Shown: positions 1 through 10,322, counted from the stretch's first letter. The stretch: 10,322 nt of DNA from an uncultured Actinomycetes bacterium (GCA_903960645.1 CAJCBN010000506.1:1-10322), one strand, 5' to 3'. Notes: a model not told the origin generated them from the letters alone. Program-made: numbers and translations.

Positions 1-138
1 AAGATGATCGGCGTCGGCAAGGAGGTCGCGAACGTGGTGCTCGGCGGCCACTCCTCGCTGCTCCACCCGTTCCGCTACGAGCGCTTCGCCACCGGTGATC
101 TCCACCCGGTGTCGAACAGCCCGTACCCCTGGTCGTAA
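1..138 (+). CDS. 3' end of a probable FAD-dependent (DAO-type) oxidoreductase, partial
   Basis: The window opens inside an open frame (phase 1) whose last 45 codons are visible before a TAA at 136-138. The segment begins KMIGVGKEVANVVLGG and ends HPVSNSPYPWS. A G-K-E-V-A helix followed by a P-F-R-x-x-R-F stretch is how many D-amino-acid oxidase/sarcosine oxidase-like flavoproteins finish: the helix normally follows the last FAD-contacting 'GHG(F)K' loop, and a short 'PFR..RF' tail closes the protein. The FAD-binding GxGxxG and the catalytic region lie upstream, outside the window, so substrate and family cannot be fixed. Such enzymes oxidise secondary or primary amines or amino acids to imines and release H2O2 or reduce an acceptor. 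The gene converges on the TetR regulator and shares a hairpin terminator with it. Assignment rests on a short C-terminal tail and is tentative. Confidence 0.6.
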   Translation, partial: KMIGVGKEVANVVLGGHSSLLHPFRYERFATGDLHPVSNSPYPWS

Positions 139-147
139 GGCGTCGAC

Positions 148-179
148 CCCGCCCGCGCCGCTTCGGCGGTGCGGGCGGG
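148..179. terminator. Bidirectional hairpin terminator with UUCG tetraloop
   Basis: A 14-bp stem (CCCGCCCGCGCCGC at 148-161, GCGGTGCGGGCGGG at 166-179) with a single G-T wobble closes on a TTCG loop at 162-165, giving the very stable C(UUCG)G tetraloop. It starts 9 bp after the oxidoreductase stop and ends 10 bp before the stop of the convergent TetR gene, so it can serve both. Neither side has a clear U tract, as is common for actinobacterial hairpin terminators. Confidence 0.8.
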
Positions 180-189
180 CTCCGCTTCC

Positions 190-810
190 CTACGGGCGCA
201 GCAGGCGCTCGATGCCGTCGCTCCAGAGGCGGCGCGTGCGGTCGATGACCGTCGGCTCGGCCTGGTAGATCACGCGGACCGAGAGACCGTCCATCAGCCC
301 CCAGTACGCGAACACGAGCTCGTCCGACGCGATGTCGTTGCGCACCTGGCCGCGCCGCTTGCCCTCGTCCAGCAGCTGCGCGATCTTGGCGTTGGCGCCC
401 GCGCTCATCTCGACCAGCATCGCGTGCAGCTCAGGCTGGTTCAGCGAGAACAGCTGGATCTCGAGGTAGATGCGCTCGGCGATCGCCGCCTGCTCCGTCA
501 GCGGCAGCCAGTGCTCGCCCATCGACCGCAGCTCGGCGATGCAGTCCCAGTCCGCGGGGCGCTCGACCGGTGCATCCGCCGCGTGCACATCGATCGGGCT
601 GTCGTCCCACGTGGTCAGCGCGACGGCGCGCAGCAGGTTGTCGCGGGTGCCGAAGGCATGCGTGAAGGGACGCGTTGAGGTGCCAGCGGCAGCGGCCAGA
701 CGACGGAACGTGCAGGCCGCCACGCCCTCGCGTGCGATCAGCTCGCGCGCCACGCCGACGAGGCGGACGCGGCGCTCCTGGCTCGATTCCGGTGTCGACG
801 TCGCGGCCAC
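190..810 (-). CDS. TetR/AcrR-family transcriptional regulator
   Basis: A 206-aa protein with TetR architecture. The N-terminal DNA-binding domain covers about residues 14-60, with the helix-turn-helix at 33-52 (TFRRLAAAAGTSTRPFTHAF) followed by the family's 'F.(t/s)(r/k)(d/e)nLL.av' segment. The rest (about 65-206) is an all-helical ligand-binding and dimerisation domain, ending YWGLMDGLSVRVIY with a C-terminal helix. The start is GTG at 810. It is the only plausible one, because an in-frame TAG lies just upstream and the HTH begins soon after. A TACCCT element ends 6 nt before this GTG, suggesting a leaderless transcript. The gene is divergent from lhr and convergent with the oxidoreductase fragment at 1-138. 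TetR proteins usually repress themselves and a neighbour, so the oxidoreductase unit or lhr are candidate targets, but no clear operator was found and the ligand is unknown. Confidence 0.9.
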   Translation of the reverse strand: MAATSTPESSQERRVRLVGVARELIAREGVAACTFRRLAAAAGTSTRPFTHAFGTRDNLLRAVALTTWDDSPIDVHAADAPVERPADWDCIAELRSMGEHWLPLTEQAAIAERIYLEIQLFSLNQPELHAMLVEMSAGANAKIAQLLDEGKRRGQVRNDIASDELVFAYWGLMDGLSVRVIYQAEPTVIDRTRRLWSDGIERLLRP

Positions 811-816
811 CCGACA

Positions 817-822
817 AGGGTA
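817..822 (-). promoter_or_regulatory. -10 element for the TetR gene, probable leaderless start
   Basis: On the minus strand TACCCT (TANNNT consensus) is followed by exactly 6 nt (TGTCGG) and then the GTG start, placing the expected transcription start on or next to the G of GTG. A purine-rich AGGCGGAG lies 12 nt from the GTG, rather far for a ribosome binding site, and would sit upstream of the transcription start. No recognisable -35 hexamer is seen. Confidence 0.55.
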
Positions 823-880
823 CTCCGCCTAGGCTGTCCCCTGCGACGGAACCGAGCCGAGCCGCTGTCGGCCTGCCGTC

Positions 881-886
881 GGGAAG
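881..886 (+). promoter_or_regulatory. Weak ribosome binding site for lhr
   Basis: GGGAAG lies 11 nt before the ATG at 898, a partial and somewhat distant Shine-Dalgarno match. No TANNNT lies at the leaderless position for this gene. The nearest one upstream, TAGGCT at 830-835, would give a leader of roughly 55 nt, so lhr probably has a leadered mRNA, unlike its divergent neighbour. Confidence 0.35.
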
Positions 887-897
887 ACCACGCCACG

Positions 898-5286
<4,389 letters not shown>

Positions 5287-5338
5287 CCGGCGCGATCAGG
5301 TCAGGAGCCGCGACGCTCGGAGGACGCCCCGCGAACGC

Positions 5339-5374
5339 AAAAGGCCCCGCCCGATCCGAGGATCAGACGGGGCC
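5339..5374 (-). terminator. Intrinsic terminator of the aminotransferase gene
   Basis: On the minus strand GGCCCCG (5374-5368) pairs with CGGGGCC (5349-5343), enclosing a second small GATC/GATC stem (5364-5361 with 5356-5353), and is followed by TTTT (5342-5339). It starts 13 bp after the aminotransferase stop. This is a classical Rho-independent terminator for the minus strand. The same hairpin, without a U tract, may also end lhr transcripts arriving from the other side. Confidence 0.85.
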
Positions 5375-5387
5375 GCGTGCGGTGGAA

Positions 5388-6716
5388 CTAGGCCGAGGCG
5401 ACGTCGGCCAGCGCGGCCTTGAGCGCACCGGTCAGCTCGTCGATCTCAGCGTGGCCGCAAATCAGCGGCAGCGCCGTGACGATCATCGGCTTGACGCGGA
5501 CGTCCGGGCGGACGATCACGCCGTGCTTGCGGACAGCGCCCGCGACGGGTGCCGTCAGCGCGTTGTCCGTCAGCTCCAGGGAGTGGTAGAAGCCCTTGCC
5601 GCGCGCCTCGACGACGAGGTCGCTGGAGGCCGCCACGTCGGCCATCGCGGCCGCGTAGTAGTCCTCGTTGGCGAGCACGTTGTCCATCACGCCGAGCCGC
5701 TCCATGATCTCCAGGTTCTTCAGCGAGACGGCACAGGCCAGCGGGTGGCCACCGAACGTGAAGCCGTGCGCGTACATCGTGTCCGCGTTGATCAGCGGCT
5801 CGCCGACGGCCTCGGTGAAGACTACGCCGCCGCACGGCGCGTAGCCCGAGGTGATGCCCTTGGCGAACGTGCAGATGTCGGCGTCGAAGCCGAGGCGATC
5901 CGACGCGAACCAGCCACCGACGCGACCGAAGCCGGTGATGACCTCGTCGCACCAGAGCAGGACGCCGTACCGGTTGCAGATCTCGCGGATCCGCGCCCCG
6001 TAGCCGTCGGCCGGCGGCAGGCCGCCACCGTTCTGGATCGGCTCAACGACGACGGCCGCGACGGTGTCGGGGCCCTCGGCGAGGATCTGCTGCTCGATCG
6101 CGTCGGCGCAGGTCAGCGTGCAGCCGCCCTTGTCGTGGCAGTAGAGGCAGGAGCGCTGATGCGTGTTCGGCGCGTGGCGGACGTTCGGATCGAGCGGCTC
6201 GAACGGCACGCGCGACAGCGGGATGCCGGTCAGCGCGAGCGCGCCCATCGTGCAGCCGTGGTACGCGCCGCGCCGGGCGATGATCTTGCGCTTGAGCGGC
6301 TGACCCTTGGCGAGGAAGTGCTGGCGCACGAGCTTCATGGCCGACTCGACCGACTCCGAGCCGCCCGAGGTGAGCAGGACGCGGGCCATACGATCGGGAG
6401 CCAGACCGAGGATGCGCTCGGTCAGCGCGAGCGCGGACGGATGCGTGGCGGCCCAGTTCGGGTAGAAGCAGAGCTCCTCCAGCTGCTTGGCCGCGGCCTC
6501 GCCGATCTCCTTGCCGTGCGAGTAGCCGATCTGCGTCGTGAAGAGGCCAGAGACGCCGTCGAGAAAGCGATTGCCATCCTTGTCAATCGCGTACGGGCCC
6601 TCGCCCGACACGATCACCGGCGGCGACTGATTCTGAAAATCAGCCATCTTCGACCAGTTGAGCCACTCGCCCTTGTGGGCGTCGGCGGGAAGGGATTCGA
6701 ACGTTACCGGGTTCAC
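5388..6716 (-). CDS. Class III PLP-dependent aminotransferase with four-cysteine loop
   Basis: A 442-aa protein of the class III (omega) aminotransferase family, cytosolic enzymes that move an amino group, usually from an omega-amine, diamine or beta-/gamma-amino acid, to pyruvate or 2-oxoglutarate. Fold-type I landmarks are GGSES (118-122, phosphate binding), YHG (152-154, Tyr stacking on the cofactor), E225 in VVVEPIQ, D257 in DEVITGFGR (pyridine nitrogen), K286 in TFAKGITSGY (Schiff-base lysine) and HGFTFGGHPLA (317-327). An insert between the YHG and VVVEP segments holds C190, C193, C199 and C203, a possible metal-binding or disulphide loop. GTG at 6716 is chosen because AGGAGG lies 10 nt upstream and the family N-terminus follows. 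The open frame continues upstream to 7229, but that part is antisense to the epimerase and not aminotransferase-like. The substrate is undetermined. It is divergent from the epimerase-nei operon and convergent with lhr. Confidence 0.93.
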   Translation of the reverse strand: MNPVTFESLPADAHKGEWLNWSKMADFQNQSPPVIVSGEGPYAIDKDGNRFLDGVSGLFTTQIGYSHGKEIGEAAAKQLEELCFYPNWAATHPSALALTERILGLAPDRMARVLLTSGGSESVESAMKLVRQHFLAKGQPLKRKIIARRGAYHGCTMGALALTGIPLSRVPFEPLDPNVRHAPNTHQRSCLYCHDKGGCTLTCADAIEQQILAEGPDTVAAVVVEPIQNGGGLPPADGYGARIREICNRYGVLLWCDEVITGFGRVGGWFASDRLGFDADICTFAKGITSGYAPCGGVVFTEAVGEPLINADTMYAHGFTFGGHPLACAVSLKNLEIMERLGVMDNVLANEDYYAAAMADVAASSDLVVEARGKGFYHSLELTDNALTAPVAGAVRKHGVIVRPDVRVKPMIVTALPLICGHAEIDELTGALKAALADVASA

Positions 6717-6725
6717 AGTGACCGC

Positions 6726-6733
6726 ACCTCCTC
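6726..6733 (-). promoter_or_regulatory. Strong Shine-Dalgarno of the aminotransferase gene
   Basis: GAGGAGGT on the minus strand, containing a perfect AGGAGG (6732-6727), ends about 10 nt before the GTG at 6716. It decides the start of this gene, whose open frame extends far upstream. It is the only strong ribosome binding site in the window. Confidence 0.8.
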
Positions 6734-6746
6734 GTACGTACCCCGG

Positions 6747-6752
6747 AGTATG
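6747..6752 (-). promoter_or_regulatory. Possible -10 element for the aminotransferase gene
   Basis: CATACT on the minus strand matches TATAAT at four of six positions and would start transcription near 6740, giving a leader of about 24 nt that includes the AGGAGG. No good -35 is seen 17 nt upstream. Weak call. Confidence 0.25.
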
Positions 6753-6773
6753 GCGCACATGGGGGCGGAGGGA

Positions 6774-6779
6774 TACCCT
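6774..6779 (+). promoter_or_regulatory. -10 element for the epimerase-nei operon, near-leaderless
   Basis: TACCCT (TANNNT) ends 8 nt before the ATG at 6788. With a normal 6-7 nt distance to the transcription start, the mRNA would begin 1-2 nt before or at the start codon. A GGAGGG at 6767-6772 is 15 nt from the ATG, too far to act as a ribosome binding site, and would lie upstream of the transcript start. Confidence 0.45.
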
Positions 6780-6787
6780 GCGATGAG

Positions 6788-7729
6788 ATGACGCCGACGA
6801 CCACGGAGACGATGCTCGACGGCACACCCGCAATCGAGCTGCGCGCCGGCGCCCTGACGGCCACGGTCGTGCCCGGCGTCGGCATGGTCGTCGCCTCCCT
6901 CCGCGACGGCGACGACGAGCTGCTCGGCCAGCGCGGCGGCCTCGCCGCCTACCGCGAGCGGGGCTCCAGCTTCGGCGTACCGCTGCTCTACCCGTGGGCC
7001 AACCGCCTGAGCGGTCTCGCGTACACGGTCGGTGACACGCAGGTCGTGCTGGACGCCGCGACGACGCCGCTCCGGCTCGATGCCGCGGGACTGCCGATCC
7101 ACGGCCTGCTGACGGCCAGCCCACACTGGGAGCTTGCCCACGCGACGGCCGATGCCGGAGGCGCCGAGGTGATGGCGACGCTCGACTTCGGCGCGCACCC
7201 GGAACTGCTCGCCGGTTTCCCCTTCCCACACGCGATCGCGCTGACGCACCGGCTCGACGCCGGTGGCCTGCAGACGACGCTCACGGTGATGCCGACCGGC
7301 GACGTCGGCGTGCCGATCGCCTTCGGCTTCCATCCCTACCTGGCCCCCGGCGGTGATCGCAGCGCCTGGCTGATCGACCTCCCGGTGGAGTCCCACGCGC
7401 TGCTCGACGATCGCGGCCTGCCGACCGGTCAGGAGGAGCCCGCACCCGCCGGCCCGCGTCTGCTCGGCGACGCGGTCTACGACGATCTCTACCCGGTGCT
7501 CGAGGCCGAGCCGGAGTTCGCCGTGGAGACCGCACAGCGCCGGCTCGAGGTCTCCTTCGGACCGAGCTTCTCCTGCGGACAGGTCTACGCCCCGGCCGAC
7601 GCGGACTTCATCTGCTTCGAGCCGATGACCGCGCCGACGGATGCCCTCTCGACCGGTACCGGGCTGCGCATCATCGCGCCGGGCGCGTCCTTCGCCGCCA
7701 GCTTCCGCCTCGACGTGCTGGGAATCTAG
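6788..7729 (+). CDS. Aldose 1-epimerase (GalM) family protein
   Basis: A 313-aa cytosolic protein of the galactose mutarotase-like superfamily, which interconverts alpha and beta anomers of sugars or sugar phosphates. The family signature residues are in order: N72-R73 in PWANRLSG (substrate arginine), H105 in GLPIHGLL, H182 in FGFHPYL (catalytic general-acid histidine in characterised members), D233 in DDLYPV, and E278 in CFEPMTAPTDAL (catalytic base). The protein closes with the usual beta strand 'G..FAASFRLDV'. Length is close to the 300-340 residues of the family. The sugar cannot be read from sequence, so no gene symbol is given. The first ATG (6788) fits a near-leaderless transcript. 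A second ATG at 6812, with GGAG 3 nt before it, would remove only 8 residues and cannot be excluded. It is the first gene of an operon with nei. Confidence 0.9.
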   Translation: MTPTTTETMLDGTPAIELRAGALTATVVPGVGMVVASLRDGDDELLGQRGGLAAYRERGSSFGVPLLYPWANRLSGLAYTVGDTQVVLDAATTPLRLDAAGLPIHGLLTASPHWELAHATADAGGAEVMATLDFGAHPELLAGFPFPHAIALTHRLDAGGLQTTLTVMPTGDVGVPIAFGFHPYLAPGGDRSAWLIDLPVESHALLDDRGLPTGQEEPAPAGPRLLGDAVYDDLYPVLEAEPEFAVETAQRRLEVSFGPSFSCGQVYAPADADFICFEPMTAPTDALSTGTGLRIIAPGASFAASFRLDVLGI

Positions 7730-7731
7730 CG

Positions 7732-8532
7732 ATGCCCGAAGGCGACACCCTCGAGCTGATCGCACGCCGGCTGCAGCCGCTCGTCGGCGGCGTCCCGCAC
7801 ATCGAGACGCCGCTGGCGCGCCACGCGCCGCTACGACTCGCCGAGCAGCTCGCCGGGCAGACCCTGACCGCCATCGAGGCGCGCGGCAAGCACCTGCTGA
7901 TCCGCTTCGACTCGGGCCTCATCATCCACACCCATCTGCGCATGTCTGGCCGCTGGGACATCGGCGCGCCGGGACGCCCGACGCGCCGCTCGCGCACGAC
8001 CGCCTGGCTGATTCTCAAGGATGACGACCTCGAGGCGATCCTCGTCAACGGCGCGGTCCTGGAGCTGCTCACGCCCGCGCAGCTCTCGCTGCACCCGAGC
8101 CTGCGACTGCTGGGACCCGACGTGCTCGCACCCGACTTCGACGCGACCGCGGCCGCGGCCCGCGCACGTCGCGGAGCGCCGGAGCAGACGGTCGCCGACG
8201 TCCTGCTCGACCAGCGCGTACTCGCCGGCGTCGGCAACGTCTGGAAGAGCGAGATCCTGTTCGACTGCCAGCTCGATCCGCGCACGCCGGCGGCCGCGCT
8301 CGATGACGCCGAACTCAGCGCCCTGCTGCAGCGGGCCTCCGAGCTGATGCAGGCGCACGTCGCCAGCGGCGCGACCCAGCGGCCGGTCCGCATCTACGGC
8401 CGTGGCGGCCGGGACTGCCCGGTCTGCGGCACGGACATCCGCGCCCGCGCCCAGGGCGATGAGGGGCGGCGCACCTTCTGGTGCCCGACCTGTCAGCCCT
8501 CGCGGGCCGCGGCGTCGCCAAAGAACGCCTGA
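7732..8532 (+). CDS. nei: Endonuclease VIII-like DNA glycosylase/AP lyase (Fpg/Nei family)
   Basis: A 266-aa bifunctional DNA glycosylase of the Fpg/Nei family, which excises oxidised bases and cleaves the abasic site by beta/delta elimination. After removal of Met, Pro2 is the Schiff-base nucleophile and Glu3 the acid of the PEGD N-terminus. K53 in ARGKHLL is the conserved phosphate-contacting lysine. HLRMSGRW (68-75) is the void-filling region. The helix-two-turn-helix is at about 155-180 (LLDQRVLAGVGNVWKSEILF, with N169). The C-terminal zinc finger uses C229, C232, C251 and C254, with R247 in its hairpin. PEGD rather than PELPE favours a Nei over an Fpg/MutM protein. The ATG is 2 bp after the epimerase stop, with only a weak GGGAA (7720-7724) before it, so translation is probably coupled. 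The last 13 codons overlap the convergent flavoprotein gene. In Mycobacterium tuberculosis the comparable nei lies next to lhr. Confidence 0.95.
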   Translation: MPEGDTLELIARRLQPLVGGVPHIETPLARHAPLRLAEQLAGQTLTAIEARGKHLLIRFDSGLIIHTHLRMSGRWDIGAPGRPTRRSRTTAWLILKDDDLEAILVNGAVLELLTPAQLSLHPSLRLLGPDVLAPDFDATAAAARARRGAPEQTVADVLLDQRVLAGVGNVWKSEILFDCQLDPRTPAAALDDAELSALLQRASELMQAHVASGATQRPVRIYGRGGRDCPVCGTDIRARAQGDEGRRTFWCPTCQPSRAAASPKNA

Positions 8533-9950
8533 ACCCGCTGCGCAGCGGCAGCGTCGCGCTTGGTGGCGTTCGGCGCGGCCCGACGGGGGGACGGACCGCC
8601 CCGCTCGATCAGCGCCCGGGCGTCGGCGGCAGCATCGACGGCGGTCAGCGCCGCGGTCTCCATCGAGACGAAGTCGCTGACCCAGTCGCCCGCCACGAAC
8701 ACGCGGCCGCCGAGCCCGCGCTCCAGCGTCTCCTGCGCGCGCCAGCGCCCCGGCGCACCGAACGGCCCGGCGTGCTCCCACGGCATCGTCCACAGCTCGA
8801 CGATGCGACTGCGCAGCTCGGGAAAGAGTCGATCGAGGCTGGCCAGGTGGTGCTGCTGGATCTCGTCGTCGGTCTTGCCGAGCAGCGCGCGGCCGCGATC
8901 CGCGCCCGTGTAGACCATCAGCACGCTGCCCTGCTTGGGCGCGCCCGTACCGCGGAGGGCGTTGGCGTGGTTGAAGAACATCGTGAAGCCGAGGTCCGGC
9001 GTGAGGATGGAGTAGATGTCGTCCCACGGCATCGGCTCTGTCTCGTCGGTGCGGATGCTCGTGACGATGTGCGGGCCGAAGCGGACGCGGTCGACGGCCG
9101 ACGCGAAGCCCGGCGTCATCGCGTCGCGCATGAACGGCGCGAGGTCGGGTGCCGGCACGGCGACGATCGCGGCACGGGCCCGCACCTCCCCCGCTCCGTC
9201 GGGCCCCTCGTAGCCGACGGTGACACCCGCGCCGTCGAAGGCGAGGCGCGTGGCCCGCGTCTGCAGGCGGATGTGGTCGGCAAGGTCAGCGCCCAGGGCA
9301 TCGGTCAGCAGTCCCGAGCCGCCGCGCATGTTGCGGCCGAGGTCGCCGGAGTCCCAGACGTGGCCGAATAGCGCCGCCATCGAGCCCTCGGAGATCTCGT
9401 CGGGCTCCGCGATCGTGCGGTTGCAGAGCGCGCGGTAGATCTCCGCGGCCTCGGGATGCAGCGGGCCGAGGAAGTCGGCGAAGGAGCGGTCGCCGCCGTA
9501 CTGGAGGAGGCGTAGGCGCACGTCGGCCGCGCTCTCCCCCGGGCGCGGGACGGCGAGCTTCATGTACGCGTCGCCGATGCGCTTGACCTTCAGCCCGGCG
9601 CGCGCGAACGAGACGCGGCCCCGCGTCGAGAGCGGCAGCTTGAACGGCATCAACTCGGGCCGGATGTCGCTGACCAGTCGCCCGCGCAGGGCGACGTTGA
9701 GCATCGAGCCCGTGATCGGCAGCACCTCGAGGCCGTACTCCTCGACCATGCGCCCCACGGTCGAGGCGGGCGGCGGGAACATGTGCGCGCCGACGGAGAC
9801 CGCGAGGTCACCGCGCTGCTGCGACCAGATGCGGCCACCGACGCGGTCCGAGGCCTCGAGCACGAGCGGATCGAGGTCACGGAGCTCCCGGGCGGCGGTC
9901 AGGCCGGCGATGCCGGCGCCGATGACGATGACGTCGCGTTCCTCGATCAT
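8493..9950 (-). CDS. Amine-oxidase-fold FAD-dependent oxidoreductase
   Basis: A 485-aa flavoprotein of the flavin amine oxidase/phytoene desaturase/protoporphyrinogen oxidase superfamily. The N-terminal Rossmann motif is VIVIGAGIAGLTAARELR (GxGxxG at 11-16), followed by E32 (ribose binding) and the DRVGGRIWS motif (35-43). A central GGSGLL segment (210-215) is also typical, and the C-terminal FAD motif VFVAGDWVSDFVSMETAAL (417-435) closes the fold. A tail of about 35 residues rich in Ala and Arg follows and includes the part overlapping nei. No signal peptide or membrane helix is evident, so the protein is probably cytosolic. The fold is shared by monoamine oxidases, carotenoid and hopanoid enzymes and porphyrinogen oxidases; I see no residue pattern that picks one. 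The ATG at 9950 lacks a Shine-Dalgarno but has TAGACT ending 6 nt upstream, suggesting a leaderless mRNA. It is divergent from an MFS transporter. Confidence 0.9.
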   Translation of the reverse strand: MIEERDVIVIGAGIAGLTAARELRDLDPLVLEASDRVGGRIWSQQRGDLAVSVGAHMFPPPASTVGRMVEEYGLEVLPITGSMLNVALRGRLVSDIRPELMPFKLPLSTRGRVSFARAGLKVKRIGDAYMKLAVPRPGESAADVRLRLLQYGGDRSFADFLGPLHPEAAEIYRALCNRTIAEPDEISEGSMAALFGHVWDSGDLGRNMRGGSGLLTDALGADLADHIRLQTRATRLAFDGAGVTVGYEGPDGAGEVRARAAIVAVPAPDLAPFMRDAMTPGFASAVDRVRFGPHIVTSIRTDETEPMPWDDIYSILTPDLGFTMFFNHANALRGTGAPKQGSVLMVYTGADRGRALLGKTDDEIQQHHLASLDRLFPELRSRIVELWTMPWEHAGPFGAPGRWRAQETLERGLGGRVFVAGDWVSDFVSMETAALTAVDAAADARALIERGGPSPRRAAPNATKRDAAAAQRVQAFFGDAAAREG

Positions 9951-9956
9951 GCGCCG

Positions 9957-9962
9957 AGTCTA
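9957..9962 (-). promoter_or_regulatory. -10 element for the flavoprotein gene, probable leaderless start
   Basis: TAGACT on the minus strand is followed by exactly 6 nt (CGGCGC) and the ATG at 9950. No Shine-Dalgarno exists between promoter and start. The expected transcription start is the A of the ATG. Confidence 0.6.
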
Positions 9963-9968
9963 GCCGGG

Positions 9969-9999
9969 TTGAACGATTCACCGATAGTCGCGGTAGGGT
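9969..9999 (+). promoter_or_regulatory. Promoter of the MFS transporter gene, probable leaderless start
   Basis: A TTGAAC (-35-like, 9969-9974) is separated by 19 nt from TAGGGT (-10, 9994-9999), which ends 6 nt before the ATG at 10006. The -10 is an exact TANNNT; the 19-nt spacer is long, so the -35 assignment is weaker. The region is back-to-back with the flavoprotein promoter in a 55-bp intergenic space. An imperfect inverted repeat (TGAA-CGA-TTCA, 9970-9980) lies where both -35 regions would be and could bind a regulator. Confidence 0.5.
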
Positions 10000-10005
10000 G
10001 CTCTG

Positions 10006-10322
10006 ATGCTCCGCGGCTTCGTCGAACGCAAGACGCTCTTCGCGTGCATCCTCGCGACGGGCGCGATCTTCATCGACATCTCGATCGTGAACGTCGTGCT
10101 GCCGGACATCCGCAACGAGCTCGGCACCTCGCTCGCGCAGGAGCAGTGGATCGTCAACGCCTACCTGATCACGATGACGGCGTTCGTGCTGCCCGCCGGC
10201 GTCATGGGCGACGTCTGGGGCCACAAGCGGATGCTGCAGGTCGGACTGGTGGCATTCATCGTCGCCACGCTGCTGGTCGGTCTCGCGCCGAACGCGGACT
10301 TCCTGATCGGCGCCCGCGCGCT
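10006..10322 (+). CDS. MFS transporter, DHA2 (EmrB/QacA-like) type, N-terminal part
   Basis: The first 105 codons of a membrane transporter that runs off the window end. Residues 10-33 form the first transmembrane helix and carry FIDISIVNVVLP (22-33), which matches the LDxTIVNVALP signature of 14-helix drug:proton antiporters. A short periplasmic loop leads to QWIVNAY (48-53), the start of helix 2. The cytoplasmic loop 2-3 holds motif A as GVMGDVWGHKRML (65-77), followed by helix 3. Such proteins export drugs, dyes or metabolites using the proton gradient; the substrate is not predictable here. An in-frame TAG at 9994-9996 excludes any more distant upstream start, and the ATG at 10006 sits 6 nt after a TANNNT element. 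It is divergent from the amine-oxidase-fold flavoprotein, with which it may be co-regulated. Confidence 0.9.
   Translation, partial: MLRGFVERKTLFACILATGAIFIDISIVNVVLPDIRNELGTSLAQEQWIVNAYLITMTAFVLPAGVMGDVWGHKRMLQVGLVAFIVATLLVGLAPNADFLIGARA

Noticed and set aside
827..834. GCCTAGGC palindrome between the TetR gene and lhr as a TetR operator
   Set aside because: Only 8 bp are symmetric and the flanks do not extend it; TetR operators are usually longer. It may matter because it lies between the two starts, but it is not enough for a call.
830..835. TAGGCT as the lhr -10 element
   Set aside because: It matches TANNNT but has no -35 partner at a normal distance and no start-codon spacing to support it, so it is not listed as a feature.
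6717..7229. N-terminal extension of the aminotransferase reading frame
   Set aside because: The extension is antisense to the well-supported epimerase gene, is Arg-rich without similarity to aminotransferases, and the AGGAGG-GTG at 6716 fits the family start.
7831..9027. 398-codon minus-strand open frame overlapping nei and the flavoprotein
   Set aside because: It lies in an alternative frame of both genes, each of which has intact conserved motifs in its own frame.

Overview
This is a very GC-rich window with strong G/C bias at third codon positions, densely packed genes and several GTG starts. Together with a long Lhr helicase near a PEGD-type Nei glycosylase (an actinobacterial arrangement) and TANNNT promoter elements sitting directly upstream of start codons, it points to Actinomycetota. 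Thermoleophilia (Solirubrobacterales-like) is my guess within that phylum, but the sequence alone does not prove it. No RNA gene, CRISPR array, insertion sequence or phage feature is visible.

Layout. 1-138 is the 3' end of a probable FAD-dependent (DAO-type) oxidoreductase. It ends at a UUCG hairpin shared with a convergent TetR-family regulator (190-810, minus). Divergent from the regulator is lhr (898-5286, plus), a full-length 1462-aa superfamily 2 helicase that fills over 40% of the window. A bidirectional hairpin terminator separates lhr from a convergent class III aminotransferase (5388-6716, minus), which carries a four-cysteine loop. Divergent from that is a two-gene operon: an aldose 1-epimerase family protein (6788-7729) and, 2 bp later, nei (7732-8532), an Fpg/Nei-family DNA glycosylase. 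The nei 3' end overlaps by 40 bp a convergent amine-oxidase-fold flavoprotein (8493-9950, minus). Divergent from that, a DHA2-type MFS transporter begins at 10006 and runs off the window.

How the genes fit together. lhr and nei form a DNA-repair pair (a repair helicase whose C-terminal region is linked to base excision in E. coli, and an oxidised-base glycosylase). They are neighbours in mycobacteria but are separated here by the aminotransferase and epimerase. The rest is metabolic: two flavoprotein oxidases of amine or amino-acid type, a PLP aminotransferase, a sugar epimerase, an exporter and a TetR regulator. A shared amine-catabolism theme is possible but not demonstrated.

The most notable signal is regulatory. 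Three starts (TetR, flavoprotein, MFS) each have a TANNNT -10 element ending exactly 6 nt before the start codon, and the epimerase has one ending 8 nt before. This is the arrangement expected of leaderless mRNAs. The aminotransferase instead has a perfect AGGAGG ribosome binding site. I see no convincing novel multi-gene system; the window looks like core actinobacterial chromosome with some informative details.
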